Virus record (IMG/VR): IMGVR_UViG_3300017917_000757
Span: 1-59,590 of that record
Origin: a virus
Strand: one strand, 5' to 3'
DNA length: 59,590 bases
How positions within the stretch are numbered: the stretch's first letter is position 1; each line of letters starts with the position of its first letter. A model generated the notes under the pieces. That model saw only the letters and a list, made by a program, of their open reading frames with translations. It was not told the origin of the DNA and made no database searches. This document shows, one piece after another, positions 24,630 through 32,754 of the stretch. A program made the translations under genes and the position numbers.

Positions 24630-25571
24630 TTACCGCACCCTGTTTTCGCGGATGGCGAGCTGAATTTCAGAATCAATAGCAGCCGACTGTTCCTCTGTGT
24701 ATTCCCCGCGGCGATCAGCGGCGTAGAACGCAGCGATCTCCGCACGGGTCCAGAGCTTCTTACCCTTGGGCGCCTCTGGCGTCCGGGTTGGCTCTGGAGC
24801 CACCTGGGCTTCCAGCGAGGCAGTCGATGCTGCCGACTTGTCTTGGTGAACCTTCTTGAACGCTTTGAAGAATCTGGCAACGCGGTCTGCATCGCGCTTC
24901 TCTTCAGCCTGCGACAGAATTTCTTGGCGCTGGAAGCCGGTCAGTTCATCGACCTCGCCCAGCCAAGCGTGGAACTCCGGATCGTCGTTGATGCTCTGCC
25001 AATCAGGCACAGCCATCGCCAGGCGATCGTAGAAGCTAACTTCCACGTTGGCCGTCGCCGTGCCAGAGACTTGCTCCAGCTTGCGGCGCAGCTCAGCGAT
25101 CTCCGCATCCTTGCCCTGGACCTCTTCGCGGGCTGCGCGACGGATCAGGTCAACAAGCGGTTCGCCGAACTCGGCAACCTCTTCAGGCTTCACCAGCTTC
25201 TCTGAGGGAGAAGTCAGCTTGGCCTTCAACGCCTCCACTTCTTCGGTCAGGCTATTCAACTTGGCATCACGCTCCTTGATAGCCGCATGCAGTCGCGGAA
25301 CCTCGGCGTTGTATTTGCCGCTCAGCGTCTTGAACCGTGCTTCCCATTTCTCGTCTCCGTCAGCCTGGCCGGGCATCGGGGTGGTCTGGGTAGCAGCGGG
25401 TGCCGGTGCTGCCGGTTCGCTCGGGGTCACCGTGGGGGCAACCGCCGGATTGGGATCAACGGGTGGCGTCCCGTTGTCTTCTGTCTGCTGCGGCTGGCGA
25501 GCCTGTTGCAGTCGTTGAAGAGCTTCTTCTGCCTTTCTTTCCGCCTCTAAGACGGCGCGTGGGAGGTTCAA
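24630..25571 (-). CDS. Scaffolding protein, 313 aa
   Basis: A highly charged protein with an N-terminal helix (EAERKAEEALQRLQQA), Pro/Ala-rich linker, long coiled coil (about 75-175, Lys/Glu-rich), and Lys/Arg-rich C-terminal helices. It lies directly before the coat gene. No protease motif was seen. The last segment, WTRAEIAAFYAADRRGEYTE, is typical of scaffolds that bind the coat. Confidence 0.85.
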   Translation of the reverse strand: MNLPRAVLEAERKAEEALQRLQQARQPQQTEDNGTPPVDPNPAVAPTVTPSEPAAPAPAATQTTPMPGQADGDEKWEARFKTLSGKYNAEVPRLHAAIKERDAKLNSLTEEVEALKAKLTSPSEKLVKPEEVAEFGEPLVDLIRRAAREEVQGKDAEIAELRRKLEQVSGTATANVEVSFYDRLAMAVPDWQSINDDPEFHAWLGEVDELTGFQRQEILSQAEEKRDADRVARFFKAFKKVHQDKSAASTASLEAQVAPEPTRTPEAPKGKKLWTRAEIAAFYAADRRGEYTEEQSAAIDSEIQLAIRENRVR

Positions 25572-25697
25572 ATCAAACTCCTTGAGCCTTCACTCTGCGT
25601 CCGGGGTGCCACTGGCTTGTCCCTACTGCTTCGATCCGGTGTTCTCGGTGCCAGCACAATCCGCTGCTGGTCCTGCGGTTTGCCCCGACGGGGCGAA

Positions 25698-25931
25698 TCA
25701 CTTCAGCTTGTAGAGCGTGTCCCTGGCGGCTCGCTTCTTCGAGAGGAAGTCGCTGAGCACCTGGGTCGCTCCCTGCATCCACCTTGTCTGAACTTCATCC
25801 TTGGTGAAAGCAGTCTCGTTCATCAAGCCCTGCAAACAACCATCAAGCCATTCGCAGACCTTTTCAAAATCACTGTTGCCCTCTAATGAGGACAGCGCTG
25901 CGATGATGTTAGGTGGTGTTTTGCCGAGCAT
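25698..25931 (-). CDS. Small helical protein before the scaffold gene, 77 aa
   Basis: A mostly helical, slightly acidic protein (LGKTPPNIIAALSSLEGN start, KKRAARDTLYKL end). It lies between a small conserved gene and a 126-bp noncoding gap. Family not recognised. The gap after it (25572-25697) holds a GCCCCGtcgGGGC-type inverted repeat near 25683 without a clear T-tract. Confidence 0.55.
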   Translation of the reverse strand: MLGKTPPNIIAALSSLEGNSDFEKVCEWLDGCLQGLMNETAFTKDEVQTRWMQGATQVLSDFLSKKRAARDTLYKLK

Positions 25932-25938
25932 GTGGGAA

Positions 25939-26187
25939 TTACTTACGGTAGTCCTGCTGGCTGCGCACGCCGGGGCCCAATGTGCCGCACGGAGCGTTGG
26001 GCGCCATGCCAGTCACGAGACCGCCGTCGGCATAGCACTTCGCCATGCCGCCGTTCTTCAGCATCATCGGCTCGCGTTTTTCCGCGACCGCGTACTGCTT
26101 CGGGGAGACCTTGCCAGCCTTGATGGCCTTGGCCTCCTTCATCTCTTCCTTCATGGACTCTTTGCCCTTGAACATCTTCGTTGCCAT
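25939..26187 (-). CDS. Small conserved structural-region protein, 82 aa
   Basis: A basic N-terminal helix (MFKGKESMKEEMKEAKAIKA) and a C-terminal GMAKCYADGGLVTG, GPGVRSQQDYRK segment, seen in short proteins between portal and scaffold genes of many podoviruses. Probably a minor virion or head-assembly protein. Confidence 0.7.
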   Translation of the reverse strand: MATKMFKGKESMKEEMKEAKAIKAGKVSPKQYAVAEKREPMMLKNGGMAKCYADGGLVTGMAPNAPCGTLGPGVRSQQDYRK

Positions 26188-26197
26188 GCTTGGCTCC

Positions 26198-28213
26198 TTA
26201 TTGCATTACGTTGGCTTGCGGACCGCCCGCAGGGTTGCCTGCTGCGTCGAGTGTGGCTGGTGCTCCGGGCTGTCCGCCCTGGGCTTGGGCTGCGGCCTGC
26301 ATCATCTGCTGCTCGGCCATCTGCTCTTGCTTGAACTCCAGTTGCTCGATGGTCGGCACGAGCTTGTCGGTGTCCATCTGGAGCGTCTCGGCCACCTCGC
26401 GCAGGAGGTACGAGCGACCAGGCAGACCGAGGATTTGCATGTCGATCGGGTTGGCCGTGGCTTGCAGGAATTCGTTGCGACGAACCTGGAGCTGCTCCTT
26501 GGCAACCAGACCCATAGCGCCGCGAGCCTGGACACGGAAGTCGCCCTTGGCTGACATGTCCGGGTCGTAGATCATGTTGTGGACGTACAGGCGCTCGACC
26601 AGGCTGGTCACCACCACGTCGATCGAGCTGATCGCCGACTTGATGCCCTTGGCTGCGTTGTCCATGAGCATGCTCAGGCCGGAGGCTGTGCGACCTGCGC
26701 CGCCGCCAGGGCTGTTGCCGTACACGTAGTTCGGGATGCCGGTGACTTCGTCGGCCTGCTTGCTGAAGTACTGGTACACAGCCATCAGCGGCTCGGCGTT
26801 CATGTTCGGCTGGAAGAAGCGAACGGCTGGCTGGCCACCGCCAGTGCGGTCAGTGGTCGTCTGCCAAATCTTCCAGGGGAACATCGAGGTCACGTCCTCG
26901 CCGTCAGGCAGGCGGTCAACGTGAATCTCGGCCTGCGGACCAGAGGCGATCGCCATGTTGTTCGCCAGGCTGCGGGCCGCGCCGTTGCACATGACCTGCA
27001 CGTCACGCATCTGCTCTGGCAGGGCGGTGCCCCAGAAGCTGCCGGGGATCGGCACCCACTGAGCGATCTCGTAGGGACGTGAGCCCAGGGGATCGGGGTT
27101 CAGGATGGCCTTGATGACGAACGGGCCGATGACCCAGACGTTGCACTCGTACTCTTTGTAGGGGTCGAGCTTCTTGCCCTTGTAGCCCCAATCGGTGAGC
27201 ATCTTGCCGCTCACGCTGCCCCAGAACTCGACGGCTTCGATGACGTCGGCCGTGTACAGGCGAGCATGGGGTTTGCCCTCAAGGCGGTCACGTTCCTGGT
27301 CGCCCATCAGCCACTGGCGGAAACCGGATTCGCCGAAGCGCAGCAGCACCTGGTCGATGTCGTCGTTGCTGTAGCCTGGCGTGCCCTTCATCGACTCGAG
27401 GGCGGAGCGGGTGAGGCGGTGGCGCTCGATCAGGTAGCCGTCATGGACGGTGGAGCTGTTCGGGCTGGGGAAGATGTCGTGCGGGCTGACGCGGTAGGTC
27501 TTGCGCACGAAGTCGGTGACGATCAGAGGCTTGAAACCAGGGCCCCACTTCATCGTCTTCTTGCGACGGATGACCGGGCCCTTGAGGATGGCCGTGGGGT
27601 AGGTGACAAAGTCATCGACGAACTCGCGGAAGGCCGGATCGAAGCCGCCCTCTTCGAGCTGGTCGGCGATCTTGGACTCCATGCGACGGGCCTTGTCCTT
27701 GGCTTCCTCTTTGAGCTTGGTCAGGATTTCGTCCTGCACTTGCTCCATGCGCTGGCGGAACGCCTCGGGGTGGACCTGGCCACCGGACTGCACGAAGGCT
27801 TCCATCTCCATGCGCACGAGGTCAACGATGCCCGCGCTGATCTCTGGCGGGAGGTCCGGCTCATTGGCTGGGTCCAGGGTGAACACCTGGCGCCTGCTGC
27901 CGACCATCACGTCGATGATCCAGTTCGCCGCGGCACGAGCCTTCACGTCGGTCAGGCGCATGAAGATGTCGGAGCCACCGGTCTTGGCGATGTCCATCGC
28001 CTTGTCGGGGTCGTAGACGCCGCGACGCTGACGCTCACACTGGAGCAGTCGTTCGGTGATTTCCGTCTTGGCGAACTTGGCCCGGCTCCAGCAGTCATTG
28101 ACGTGCGCCGCCAGGTCGGTGCCGATCGCTTCGATCAGCTTGTTCTTTTCGTCGACGATGACGTCGATCTCTACCGGTTGCTGAGCTGCCGGTGCAGCGA
28201 GTCCCAATTTCAT
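26198..28213 (-). CDS. Portal (head-to-tail connector) protein, 671 aa
   Basis: Length and features fit podoviral portal proteins: N-terminal helical clip domain, a wing with KWGPGFKPLIVTDFVRKTYR and VSPHDIFPSPNSSTVHDG, the TGIPNYVYGNSPGGGAGRTA segment before the stem helix, and a C-terminal Gln/Ala-rich helix (EQQMMQAAAQAQGGQPGAP). It overlaps the terminase gene by 4 nt. It forms the dodecameric ring for DNA entry and exit. Confidence 0.9.
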   Translation of the reverse strand: MKLGLAAPAAQQPVEIDVIVDEKNKLIEAIGTDLAAHVNDCWSRAKFAKTEITERLLQCERQRRGVYDPDKAMDIAKTGGSDIFMRLTDVKARAAANWIIDVMVGSRRQVFTLDPANEPDLPPEISAGIVDLVRMEMEAFVQSGGQVHPEAFRQRMEQVQDEILTKLKEEAKDKARRMESKIADQLEEGGFDPAFREFVDDFVTYPTAILKGPVIRRKKTMKWGPGFKPLIVTDFVRKTYRVSPHDIFPSPNSSTVHDGYLIERHRLTRSALESMKGTPGYSNDDIDQVLLRFGESGFRQWLMGDQERDRLEGKPHARLYTADVIEAVEFWGSVSGKMLTDWGYKGKKLDPYKEYECNVWVIGPFVIKAILNPDPLGSRPYEIAQWVPIPGSFWGTALPEQMRDVQVMCNGAARSLANNMAIASGPQAEIHVDRLPDGEDVTSMFPWKIWQTTTDRTGGGQPAVRFFQPNMNAEPLMAVYQYFSKQADEVTGIPNYVYGNSPGGGAGRTASGLSMLMDNAAKGIKSAISSIDVVVTSLVERLYVHNMIYDPDMSAKGDFRVQARGAMGLVAKEQLQVRRNEFLQATANPIDMQILGLPGRSYLLREVAETLQMDTDKLVPTIEQLEFKQEQMAEQQMMQAAAQAQGGQPGAPATLDAAGNPAGGPQANVMQ

Positions 28214-29667
28214 GTCCAGCCCCTATTGGATGCGTTGACGACCTTACGGGCCCGGACAGGGCGTAGGCCGTTGCGCACCCGCATGCACAAATACTGAAGA
28301 GCGTCGTGAGGGTGCGAGAAGGCGTCCTTCACGGGGCGGTCCCTGTATCGTGCAGAGCCGGATGTCTTGATCCGCTCGTACCGGTAGCGACCATTGAAGC
28401 CCTTACGGAGCGTCGTGCAGCGCGGATCGAGCAACATGCCCGGTCCGCCGTCGATCATCCTCGTAAGGAAATACGCCACCGATTCTCGCCGGGGAATCCA
28501 ATCGTTGGTGTCCGCCGGTTCGGTGGGGATGCCGATCTCGGCCAGCTCCATGAAGCAGGTCCGGGTGTCGGTCTGTACGCGGATCGCGCCTGCGGGGTCG
28601 CCGTCAGAAAAGCGCACGAAGCCGTTGTACTTGTTGGTCAGGATCGGGCGCACCACATCGGAAGCGAACTCCCGAATGCCCATGTCCTCGGAGATGATCT
28701 CTTCGAGGATGTGCAGCCGACCGTTTGGCATCTGCTGCCCGATGATGCAGGTTGGGGTGAGACCGAAGTCCCAGCCCAGGATGATTGGCAGACCGCGCAC
28801 AGGCTCCAGCGGTTTCTCGCTGACGTGGATGCGATCGTTCCATTCCGGGAAGACTGGCTTGCCGTCGGAGGTCGTGCCGTAGTTGCCCAGCAGGAAGACG
28901 TTGACCCACGTCTCCTGTTTGCCGCCGAGCTGCTGGAGGTAGTAGCCGTGCCCGTTGGGCAGGTTGTCGATGTTCTCTGCTTCGGGGTTGGGGTGGTACT
29001 TGCCTTCCTCGTCGCGGTACAGACCGCCAGGCTGACGGAAGAACTTCCAGCCAGCGGGCGTCTCTTGCTCGGCGAACTGGTAGTACCAGTGATCGTCGTC
29101 GGGCGGGTTGGTGTCGATGATGACGCCCGTCCAGCTCGGGCCACCCTTGATCTTGGAGGGGTAGCGGCCGACACGCTGGGTACACATGTCGAAGACGCCC
29201 TTAGGAATCTCCGAGCCTTCGTTGATCCAGACGCCGGTCAGTTCCAGTGAGCGCAGCTTGCCGGTATCAAGCTCGGAGTCCAGCGCCAGGAAGATGACCT
29301 CCAGCTCCATCGCGGTGCCATCGCCGATGTCGTCGATGCGCATGAAGCTGGTGATGGGCGTGTCCCAACGGATGGGCGCCACGTTTTGCGGGAACCAGGT
29401 CTGCCACGTCTTGATCGTCGTGGACTTCAGCTCTGGGTAGGTGTTTCGGATGATGGCCCAACGGGAACGACGGACACCGTCATACCAGGGTCTTTGGGCA
29501 AGAGCACGCATGACGATCTCAGAGCAGCAGGCAGAGGACTTGCCGCTACCAACAGGGCCCATGAGACCTCGTACGAAACTGGAGTCCTGATGAAAGAGGG
29601 AAGCGACAGGTCCAGGCGGATAGTAGGTAACCGCCCCGTCGTCGACATATTCCGCTGCCTCGCTCAT
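28210..29667 (-). CDS. terL: Terminase large subunit (packaging ATPase/nuclease), 485 aa
   Basis: Walker A GPVGSGKS at residues 37-44; a Walker B-like strand GVWINEGSE near residue 150 with the catalytic Glu. The C-terminal RNase H-like nuclease has acidic residues in GWDFGLTPTC, FSDGDPAG and KDAFSHPHDALQYL. The protein drives DNA into the prohead and cuts the concatemer. It overlaps the small-subunit candidate and the portal gene by 4 nt each. Confidence 0.95.
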   Translation of the reverse strand: MSEAAEYVDDGAVTYYPPGPVASLFHQDSSFVRGLMGPVGSGKSSACCSEIVMRALAQRPWYDGVRRSRWAIIRNTYPELKSTTIKTWQTWFPQNVAPIRWDTPITSFMRIDDIGDGTAMELEVIFLALDSELDTGKLRSLELTGVWINEGSEIPKGVFDMCTQRVGRYPSKIKGGPSWTGVIIDTNPPDDDHWYYQFAEQETPAGWKFFRQPGGLYRDEEGKYHPNPEAENIDNLPNGHGYYLQQLGGKQETWVNVFLLGNYGTTSDGKPVFPEWNDRIHVSEKPLEPVRGLPIILGWDFGLTPTCIIGQQMPNGRLHILEEIISEDMGIREFASDVVRPILTNKYNGFVRFSDGDPAGAIRVQTDTRTCFMELAEIGIPTEPADTNDWIPRRESVAYFLTRMIDGGPGMLLDPRCTTLRKGFNGRYRYERIKTSGSARYRDRPVKDAFSHPHDALQYLCMRVRNGLRPVRARKVVNASNRGWT

Positions 29668-29906
29668 TCAGCCTTTGGCTTGACGCCAGTGTTCAGGTTG
29701 AACGTGATGCCCTGCGCGTTGTGCTCGACCTTGACGTCAGACAGGTTGGGCAGGCTCTTGTCCATGAGGACTTTGATGGCCTGGACCTGTTGGGTGGTGA
29801 GTTCGGTCTTGCCCATTGCGCAATCGGTGAGCCGATTGATCAGAGCGCTGACCTGGATTTTTTTGCGCACATCTTCTTGATGTGTTTTGCGGAGTCTCGC
29901 TGCCAT
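29664..29906 (-). CDS. Terminase small-subunit candidate, 80 aa
   Basis: I chose ATG 29906, within a longer open frame. The protein is basic and helical (AARLRKTHQEDVRKKIQ, then TTQQVQAIKVLMDKSLPNLS) with a short beta tail. Size, position before terL and the helix-turn-helix-like pattern fit a podoviral small terminase or DNA-recognition subunit, but I cannot prove the fold. Confidence 0.7.
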   Translation of the reverse strand: MAARLRKTHQEDVRKKIQVSALINRLTDCAMGKTELTTQQVQAIKVLMDKSLPNLSDVKVEHNAQGITFNLNTGVKPKAE

Positions 29907-29963
29907 ATCAACCTCGATGGTTTTGTTGGTGGCTTTGCGAGGATTGTGGCTGGTGGTTTGAAT

Positions 29964-30048
29964 GGCGGAGCCTGAAGGAATCGAACCCTCACCCATCCCT
30001 GAGCGGCCGGGGGTTCAAGCCCCGTTTGTGCCCTGCACGCCAGGCTCC
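29964..30048 (-). tRNA. tRNA-Ser(UGA)
   Basis: Acceptor GGAGCCT/AGGCTCC, anticodon loop CTTGAAC (anticodon TGA), long variable arm as in class II tRNAs, T-arm with TTCGATT, discriminator G and encoded CCA. Confidence 0.9.
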
Positions 30049-30053
30049 GTGTC

Positions 30054-30129
30054 TGGTGCCGCCTGAAGGACTTGAACCTTCAACCCCCGAATTACAAATA
30101 CGGTGCGCTGCCAATTGCGCCAAGACGGC
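30054..30129 (-). tRNA. tRNA-Thr(UGU)
   Basis: Acceptor GCCGTCT/AGGCGGC with one G-T pair; anticodon loop TTTGTAA (anticodon TGT); T-arm with TTCAAGT; discriminator A and encoded CCA. The anticodon stem has one T-T mismatch. Confidence 0.85.
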
Positions 30130-30130
30130 T

Positions 30131-30204
30131 TGGCATACCCCCAAGGACTCGAACCTTGACTGGCGGTTTTGGAGACCGCCGTGCTGCCGTTACACCAGGG
30201 GCAT
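30131..30204 (-). tRNA. tRNA-Trp(CCA)
   Basis: Acceptor ATGCCCC/GGGGTAT; anticodon loop CTCCAAA (anticodon CCA); T-arm with TTCGAGT; discriminator G and encoded CCA. Confidence 0.85.
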
Positions 30205-30209
30205 ACATC

Positions 30210-30284
30210 TGGCTCCGAGGGCTGGGATCGAACCAGCGACCAATTGGTTAACAGCCAACTGCACTACCGCTGTGCTACCTCGGA
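30210..30284 (-). tRNA. tRNA-Asn(GUU)
   Basis: Acceptor TCCGAGG/CCTCGGA; anticodon loop CTGTTAA (anticodon GTT); T-arm with TTCGATC; discriminator G and encoded CCA. Confidence 0.9.
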
Positions 30285-30304
30285 AAATCGTCGGGGGTTG
30301 ATGG

Positions 30305-30392
30305 TGGTGGGGGTGGAAGGATTTGAACCTTCTCGACTCTTGGTCAACGGGTTTACAGTCCGCCGCGCCTCACCATCTGCGCCGCACCCCCA
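30305..30392 (-). tRNA. tRNA-Tyr(GUA)
   Basis: Acceptor GGGGGTG/CACCCCC; anticodon loop CTGTAAA (anticodon GTA); long variable arm; T-arm with TTCAAAT; discriminator A and encoded CCA. Confidence 0.9.
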
Positions 30393-30443
30393 GGCAGGGG
30401 GTTCAATACGACGAGGATGTCGTATTACGCCAAGAGTTTGAAT

Positions 30444-30519
30444 TGGTCTGGGTGGCAGGAATCGAACCTGCGACCTCGTGTGCCCGAGACACGCGCTCTC
30501 CCACCTGAGCTACACCCAG
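30444..30519 (-). tRNA. tRNA-Pro(CGG)
   Basis: Acceptor CTGGGTG/CACCCAG; anticodon loop CTCGGGC (anticodon CGG); T-arm with TTCGATT; discriminator A and encoded CCA. Confidence 0.9.
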
Positions 30520-30872
30520 GGTGGTTGGTCGTGGTTGGACAACTGCTTGCATGCGATGAATTGTAGGTGGTGTTGGTGGCCGGTGCTGATCTCCGGCTTG
30601 AGGACGGCATACCCCTCTATACCCGCAGCCTTTCGGCAGAGCACATCAGCCTGTGCGTTCACCAACAAGGCTGAGGGCCGCGGGCCGTCCGTGTTCCACG
30701 AAGTCCACGACCTTGCTTGTCGTCAGACCCTCAGTCTTGTTGGCCCCAGTCTTTCCTGGGCGTCAGAGCCAGCTTGCGGCGCTGTGCTCATGCCACGCCT
30801 GATGCCGAAGCAGAGCAGGGACGCGTGAATTGTAAACCCAAAAACAGGCGATTGATAACTTAGGCCGAAGCA

Positions 30873-30926
30873 GCCCGTGACGTGGGCCAGCCGGACACAA
30901 GGGAAGGTGACCCGTGACGTGGGTCA
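30873..30926. repeat. Two inverted repeats with a shared GTGACGT centre
   Basis: Copy 1 is GCCC-GTGACGT-GGGC (30873-30887); copy 2 is TGACCC-GTGACGT-GGGTCA (30908-30926). The outermost shared base pair differs in both arms (G-C to A-T), so pairing is preserved. The centres are 37 bp apart. Confidence 0.75.
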
Positions 30927-31126
30927 GTCGGCGTGGTCACCAAGCGAAAGGACCGTCCACGGAGAACTCCTGGCCCACACTGCGGTGGTTATTAGCCCCA
31001 CCAACCGCTGGGGTGATGGCTTCACTCACAAAGCAGTGCCAGTGTGACCGGTGTTTTCCAGGGAAACCAGCCCTCTCTATATGTTCTATAGATACTAGAG
31101 ACTATAGAGTCTCTTCTTTCTCTAGA

Positions 31127-31194
31127 GAAAACTGTGTTCTAGGGATAACTGTTATCTAGAGAAAACAGTTTTCTAGAGAACACAGTTATCTAAC
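31127..31194. promoter_or_regulatory. Four 17-bp palindromic iterons
   Basis: Units start at 31127, 31144, 31161 and 31178: GAAAACTGTGTTC, GATAACTGTTATC, GAAAACAGTTTTC and GAACACAGTTATC, each followed by TAGN or TAAC. The second and third are perfect odd 13-bp palindromes. Exact 17-bp spacing suggests an array of protein-binding sites (operator or origin iterons). Confidence 0.8.
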
Positions 31195-31197
31195 ACT

Positions 31198-31224
31198 GAG
31201 ATAACTAAAAAAATTGGTTATCTC
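31198..31224. repeat. Inverted repeat with A-rich loop
   Basis: GAGATAAC (31198-31205) and GTTATCTC (31217-31224) form a perfect 8-bp stem around an 11-nt AT-rich loop. Its half-sites share GATAAC with the neighbouring iterons. On the minus strand the loop is T-rich, so a terminator role for the 90-aa gene is not excluded. Confidence 0.7.
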
Positions 31225-31261
31225 TAGCTTGGTTTACTCTAGTTTTAGCGCTGCCAATTTT

Positions 31262-31534
31262 TTAAGCAACAGCCTGACCACGCTTGACGTGCTCAGCAGC
31301 GCCAGCAAAGGCGTACAGAAGCTGCTTGGCCAGCTTCATCAGGTCTTCCTGACCGCCGAACTCACGCAAATCCAGCTCGGTCTCGAAAGCGTGAGGCTCA
31401 CCGTAGACCAAAACCGTCCCGTAGACCTTCACATGCCAGGGGGCGAACACAACCTGGCTCGTCTCGTCGACGTTTACCTCACGCAAAGGCTCGAACTGTC
31501 GCAGGAAAGCCTGCACTTCTTGAGCTTGAAGCAT
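31262..31534 (-). CDS. Small protein of unknown function, 90 aa
   Basis: I chose ATG 31534 with an upstream CCACGGAGAA ribosome site like those of many genes here. The product starts MLQAQEVQAFLRQFEP and ends in an Ala-rich helix (LMKLAKQLLYAFAGAAEHV). It is the first minus-strand gene after the divergent control region and precedes the iterons. Function unknown; an early regulatory role is possible but not shown. Confidence 0.65.
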   Translation of the reverse strand: MLQAQEVQAFLRQFEPLREVNVDETSQVVFAPWHVKVYGTVLVYGEPHAFETELDLREFGGQEDLMKLAKQLLYAFAGAAEHVKRGQAVA

Positions 31535-31995
31535 CGTATTTCTCCGTGGTTGACCAAAAAACAATGTAACCGGGGTTCCTTTGGCCCCCCATAGGACGTT
31601 TTTTTGGTCCACATGGGGGGTATCCCCCGTCTGTCCGGAGAAAACGCAGCCACGAGGCTATACAGCGGCGGGATAAACACGAAAGGGGGACTCGTACGTG
31701 TGATTGGGATAGCGCTGGAGTCCTCATACCCCCGTGCCTCCAGCAACGGTAGCCCTACCCCGGGGGTATCCCCACCACTACCCTGTCTTCCTCATCGACA
31801 GTCCGTTGTTTTCCAAGCGTTATCAATGGGTTAACCACCCTCTGTGTCCTAAATGCACCCACTACGTACTTTCCTTACGGGGAAAGTACTCCGTTTTCCC
31901 CATTCCAACCATGGGTAGATGTAATCCAAAGGTCTCCCTCGTGATTACGCCTGACCAAGTCATTGATTCCCCTCAACTTTTCCCCTCTAACCACC
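31535..31995. other. 461-bp divergent intergenic region
   Basis: No supported gene. It holds a long hairpin (CCCCCCATAGGAC/GTCCACATGGGGGG, 31585-31620, T-rich loop), two copies of GGGGGTATCCCC (31616-31627 and 31762-31773), one inverted ATACCCCCG (31736-31744), and the TTACGG hairpin element at 31866-31889. It separates the minus-strand late operon from the plus-strand early operon, so the start signals for both probably lie here. Confidence 0.7.
31860..31905 (+). repeat. TTMCGG hairpin element, copy 1
   Basis: CACTAC precedes a 9-bp perfect stem (GTACTTTCC/GGAAAGTAC) with loop TTACGG, followed by TCCGTTTTCCCC. Same architecture at 32190 and 39914. Could act as a terminator, processing site or antitermination signal. 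Confidence 0.7.
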
Positions 31996-32178
31996 ATGAA
32001 AAACACCCTCTTCGCCATCGTTTCCCTCGTCTCCACAGTTCCTGCTCTTTACCTCGGCATGAAAGCCGTCGTCCGCTTCGATTTGCCCTTTGTCTGCGGC
32101 TTCATACCGGTCTTCATTTGCTTGGCTCTCGCCTTCGTTTTCATCTCTCTGGCCGAGCAAGAGATGGCTCACCGGTAA
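31996..32178 (+). CDS. Small membrane protein, 60 aa
   Basis: ATG 31996. Two hydrophobic segments: residues about 4-20 (TLFAIVSLVSTVPALYLG) and 29-50 (FVCGFIPVFICLALAFVFI). There is no clear ribosome site before it, so expression may be weak. It is the first gene of the early operon. Function unknown. Confidence 0.55.
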   Translation: MKNTLFAIVSLVSTVPALYLGMKAVVRFDLPFVCGFIPVFICLALAFVFISLAEQEMAHR

Positions 32179-32189
32179 TTCCAACCCCA

Positions 32190-32250
32190 CTACAGCCCTC
32201 CCTTACGGGGGAGGGCCTCCGTTCCTCTCTCTTTTTTCTTTTCCTCTCTT
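32190..32250 (+). repeat. TTMCGG hairpin element, copy 2
   Basis: CACTACA precedes an 8-bp perfect stem (GCCCTCCC/GGGAGGGC) with loop TTACGG, followed by CTCCGTTCC and a long pyrimidine tract (CTCTCTCTTTTTTCTTTTCC). The T-tract makes a terminator role plausible for this copy. Confidence 0.75.
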
Positions 32251-32279
32251 CAACCAACGCTCTTCAAAGGAGAAACCTC

Positions 32280-32747
32280 ATGAGCAACGTCAATACCACC
32301 CGCGATTCGATCACCGGTCTGTTCAAGCCGACCCAGGCTCAGATCGACCTGCTTCGCAACCCTGAGAAGCTGAACTATCAGGGCCCTCTACCGACCACGA
32401 AGACCGAAGCGTCCAAGCTGATCACCCAGCTTCAGACGCAAGCTGCCATGCGCGATCCGTCGAGCAAGCAGATCGGTCTGATGCTCAACTACGGCGGTCG
32501 TAGCCTCGCTGGCGCCAAAGCTCGTGAGGTTTCCACCCAGATCAGCTTCCTCGAATGTCTGCTCCTTTGGGAGACCGCAGACACCGACGAGGAACATCAG
32601 AACGCCATCGACAAGGTGTTCGATCTGATCCGCCAGCGGTTCACGGCAGCGCCTGACGCTGACACCTACCTGCGCATCGTTCAGCAGCAAGCCGAGCGTC
32701 GCCAGGCCTTGATCGCTGCTCAGCAGGCCGAAGAGGCTCCGCTGTAA
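32280..32747 (+). CDS. Early protein of unknown function, 155 aa
   Basis: ATG 32280 with AAAGGAGAAA 6 nt upstream. Helical, with a Thr/Pro-rich N-terminus (FKPTQAQIDLLRNPEKL), a GLMLNYGGRSLAGAKA segment, an acidic middle and a Gln/Ala-rich C-terminus. It is followed by a strong terminator, so it forms its own unit. No family recognised. Confidence 0.75.
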   Translation: MSNVNTTRDSITGLFKPTQAQIDLLRNPEKLNYQGPLPTTKTEASKLITQLQTQAAMRDPSSKQIGLMLNYGGRSLAGAKAREVSTQISFLECLLLWETADTDEEHQNAIDKVFDLIRQRFTAAPDADTYLRIVQQQAERRQALIAAQQAEEAPL

Positions 32748-32754
32748 GCACCAG

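Larger units (their letters stand above)
30520..31261. other. 742-bp noncoding control region
   Basis: No supported gene lies between the tRNA cluster and the 90-aa gene. The left part (30530-30840) is GC-rich with an open but unconvincing plus-strand frame. The middle (30870-30927) holds two inverted repeats with compensating stems. The right part (31080-31230) is AT-rich with tandem palindromic iterons and further hairpins. It probably holds regulatory or replication signals for the minus-strand operon; no promoter could be fixed with confidence. Confidence 0.7.

Noticed and set aside
30478-30828. A 116-codon plus-strand frame in the noncoding control region
   Set aside because: It begins inside the tRNA-Pro gene, has no ribosome site and its composition is not convincing; it may at most be a gene relic.
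31734-32279. Upstream extension of the 155-aa early gene to 337 codons
   Set aside because: The ATG at 32280 has a strong ribosome site and the extension crosses two hairpin elements and the small membrane gene.
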